Below, piece by piece: positions 6,281 through 6,477 of a stretch of 6,477 nt of DNA. Origin of the DNA: Spirochaetaceae bacterium (GTDB lineage Bacteria > Spirochaetota > Spirochaetia > SZUA-6 > Fen-1364). The notes under the pieces were generated by a model. The model saw only the letters and a program-made list of their open reading frames with translations, ran no database searches and was not told where the DNA came from. The stretch lies in the NCBI GenBank assembly GCA_003141795.1, contig PLNO01000145.1:1-6477 (forward strand), written 5' to 3'. The position numbers and the translations under genes are program-made. How positions within the stretch are numbered: position 1 is the first letter of the stretch; every line of letters starts with the position of its first letter.

Positions 6281-6477
6281 GCACTGAAGGCCTGATCCGG
6301 CTCGAGCACGGAAGCGGCGGAGCGCTTTCAAGGGACCTCGTCGAATCGGTCATCCATCCCCTCCTCCGCGGCGATTCCTACCCCGAGCTTCTCGACGCGA
6401 GCCCCATCGAGATCGGTTCCCGCACCCTCATGACGACCGACGGGTACGTCGTCGATCCCCCGTTCTTCCCCGGGGGC
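6277..6477 (+). CDS. hypE: Carbamoyl dehydratase HypE, N-terminal part (partial)
   Basis: Only the first 67 residues are in the window; the gene runs off the right edge. HypE accepts a carbamoyl group from HypF on its C-terminal cysteine and, with ATP, dehydrates it to a thiocyanate that donates cyanide to iron on HypC-HypD. It belongs to the PurM/SelD-like ATP-binding fold. The visible part shows the N-terminal glycine motif LEHGSGGAL (about 9-17), a segment around LLDASPIEI where the family has its aspartate-bearing strand, and TTDGYVVDPPFFPGG (53-67), close to the family's TTDSYVV.P.FFPGG. The start is the GTG at 6277, which overlaps the hypD stop (GTGA) and has a good upstream ribosome site. 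The essential C-terminal cysteine lies outside the window and cannot be checked. Its place directly after hypF, hypC and hypD leaves little doubt. Confidence 0.95.
   Translation, partial: MSTEGLIRLEHGSGGALSRDLVESVIHPLLRGDSYPELLDASPIEIGSRTLMTTDGYVVDPPFFPGG

Noticed and set aside
5366..6331. A 321-codon open frame on the minus strand antisense to hypD
   Set aside because: It is a mirror of the well-supported hypD gene and spans the hypD/hypE overlap. Its composition is that of a GC-rich shadow.

Overview
The window is GC-rich, densely packed bacterial DNA with seven protein genes (two cut by the window edges). No RNA gene, mobile element, CRISPR array or long repeat was seen. A [NiFe]-hydrogenase maturation operon implies that the organism makes a nickel-iron hydrogenase, as many anaerobic or facultative hydrogen metabolisers do. 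The phylum cannot be fixed from the sequence alone. The base composition leaves many long antisense and out-of-frame open frames, which I treat as shadows.

Left part (1-1492): the C-terminal end of a class II fructose-1,6-bisphosphate aldolase on the + strand is followed by a very stable GC hairpin (193-220) and a TetR-family regulator (232-828). Facing it with a 10-base gap is a minus-strand gene for a small polytopic membrane protein of unknown function (839-1492).

Middle part (1545-2609, minus strand): an unusually long protein of 354 residues carries an uracil phosphoribosyltransferase (UPRTase) core with extra N- and C-terminal sequence. It lies 52 bases upstream of the membrane protein gene on the same strand, so the two may be co-transcribed.

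Right part (2678-6477, + strand): after a 68-base divergent gap comes hypF-hypC-hypD-hypE. The last two junctions are stop/start overlaps (ATGA and GTGA), a sign of translational coupling. Together these proteins build and deliver the Fe(CN)2CO group of [NiFe]-hydrogenases. HypF activates carbamoyl phosphate and carbamoylates the C-terminal cysteine of HypE, HypE dehydrates it to a thiocyanate, and the HypC-HypD complex receives cyanide onto iron. HypA and HypB (nickel insertion) and the hydrogenase itself are not in the window.

I found no clear evidence of a wholly new system. The items most worth a second look are the extended UPRTase-like protein with its unknown membrane neighbour, and the strong hairpin between the aldolase and tetR genes.
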